DNA of 6,166 nucleotides from Clostridiaceae bacterium (lineage in GTDB: Bacteria; Bacillota; Clostridia; Oscillospirales; Acutalibacteraceae), in assembly GCA_904502175.1 (NCBI GenBank), contig CAJGDU010000077.1, forward strand, positions 1 to 6,166, given 5' to 3'. A program made the translations under genes and the position numbers. Shown here piece by piece: positions 6,030-6,166 of this stretch. Every line of letters begins with the position of its first letter. Positions within the stretch are counted from its first letter, which is position 1. Below the pieces are notes generated by a model. It was not told where the DNA came from. It saw nothing but the letters and a program-made list of their open reading frames with translations, and did not search any database.

Positions 6030-6166
6030 GTGCCAACCCGCAGCCTCGGCTTTGAAGTCTATGCGCCGTCCCTCGGCGGCTTCAACTCCATGTGGGACCG
6101 CGCCTGCGACCTGTACGCACAGATAAAAGGCGGCATTGGCGATGCATCCTGGTTCCCGAACGACGG
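6030..6166 (+). CDS. Possible coding fragment running off the right edge
   Basis: On the plus strand a frame with protein-like composition and GC-rich third codon positions stays open to the window end. It is clearest from about 6045, reading GFEVYAPSLGGFNSMWDRAC and ending ASWFPNDG. The frame is in fact open further left, through the operator region, so no start is defined. GTG at 6030 and GTG at 5967 are both possible, but neither has a ribosome binding site. It may be a divergent gene with its start disrupted, a decayed remnant of an upstream gene, or chance. I do not recognise the protein. The rest of the stretch between the operon promoter and this point holds no gene I can support. Confidence 0.3.
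   Translation, partial: MPTRSLGFEVYAPSLGGFNSMWDRACDLYAQIKGGIGDASWFPND

Noticed and set aside
6004..6041. Imperfect inverted repeat (GGTTTGGC with GCCAACC; GCGGGT with ACCCGC)
   Set aside because: The arms are short, overlap each other, have a bulge and a long loop, and are not followed by a T-run. There is no evidence of a mobile-element end or RNA gene.

Overview
The window holds one compact, complete four-gene operon on the minus strand (read from right to left), with incomplete or doubtful sequence at each end. The operon encodes a radical-SAM activating enzyme (5911-4997), a 998-residue glycyl radical enzyme (GRE, 4985-1989), an alpha/beta hydrolase of the hormone-sensitive-lipase type (1973-1011) and a TetR-family regulator (995-351). 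The gaps between genes are only 11, 15 and 15 bases. Each gene has its own purine-rich ribosome binding site, and a strong intrinsic terminator follows the regulator.

Organism: GREs are destroyed by oxygen, so the host is an anaerobe or grows without oxygen. The near-perfect GGAGG-type Shine-Dalgarno sites and two GTG starts, together with GC-rich third codon positions, suggest a fairly GC-rich Bacillota lineage (Clostridia or Negativicutes, perhaps of the gut). This is a guess from style, not a phylogenetic placement.

How the genes work together: the activase uses S-adenosylmethionine and a 4Fe-4S cluster to place a radical on Gly974 of the GRE. That radical is passed to Cys641, which attacks the substrate. 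The GRE has the Cys-x-Glu active-site motif (C641, E643) known from eliminating and decarboxylating GREs, not the Cys-Cys of pyruvate formate-lyase. Its most unusual trait is an N-terminal extension of about 185 residues whose first 135 residues look like an SCP2 (sterol carrier protein 2) lipid-binding domain. The neighbouring esterase-like hydrolase (HGGGW, GDSAG) and the TetR regulator fit a pathway acting on a hydrophobic, possibly esterified small molecule. No microcompartment shell genes, aldehyde or alcohol dehydrogenases, transporter or X-succinate-synthase small subunits lie within the operon. The substrate is unknown.

Regulation: a 28-bp two-tier inverted repeat (5940-5967) covers the -10 and most of the spacer of the predicted operon promoter. 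This is the arrangement expected of a TetR-type operator, so the last gene of the operon probably represses its own operon until a ligand appears.

Ends: left of the terminator (1-300, minus strand) a possible promoter and a good ribosome binding site precede a 59-codon reading frame, which overlaps the start of a second frame running off the window. Neither is recognised. Right of the operon promoter (5968-6166) there is no confident complete gene. A plus-strand frame that looks coding runs off the right edge from about 6030.
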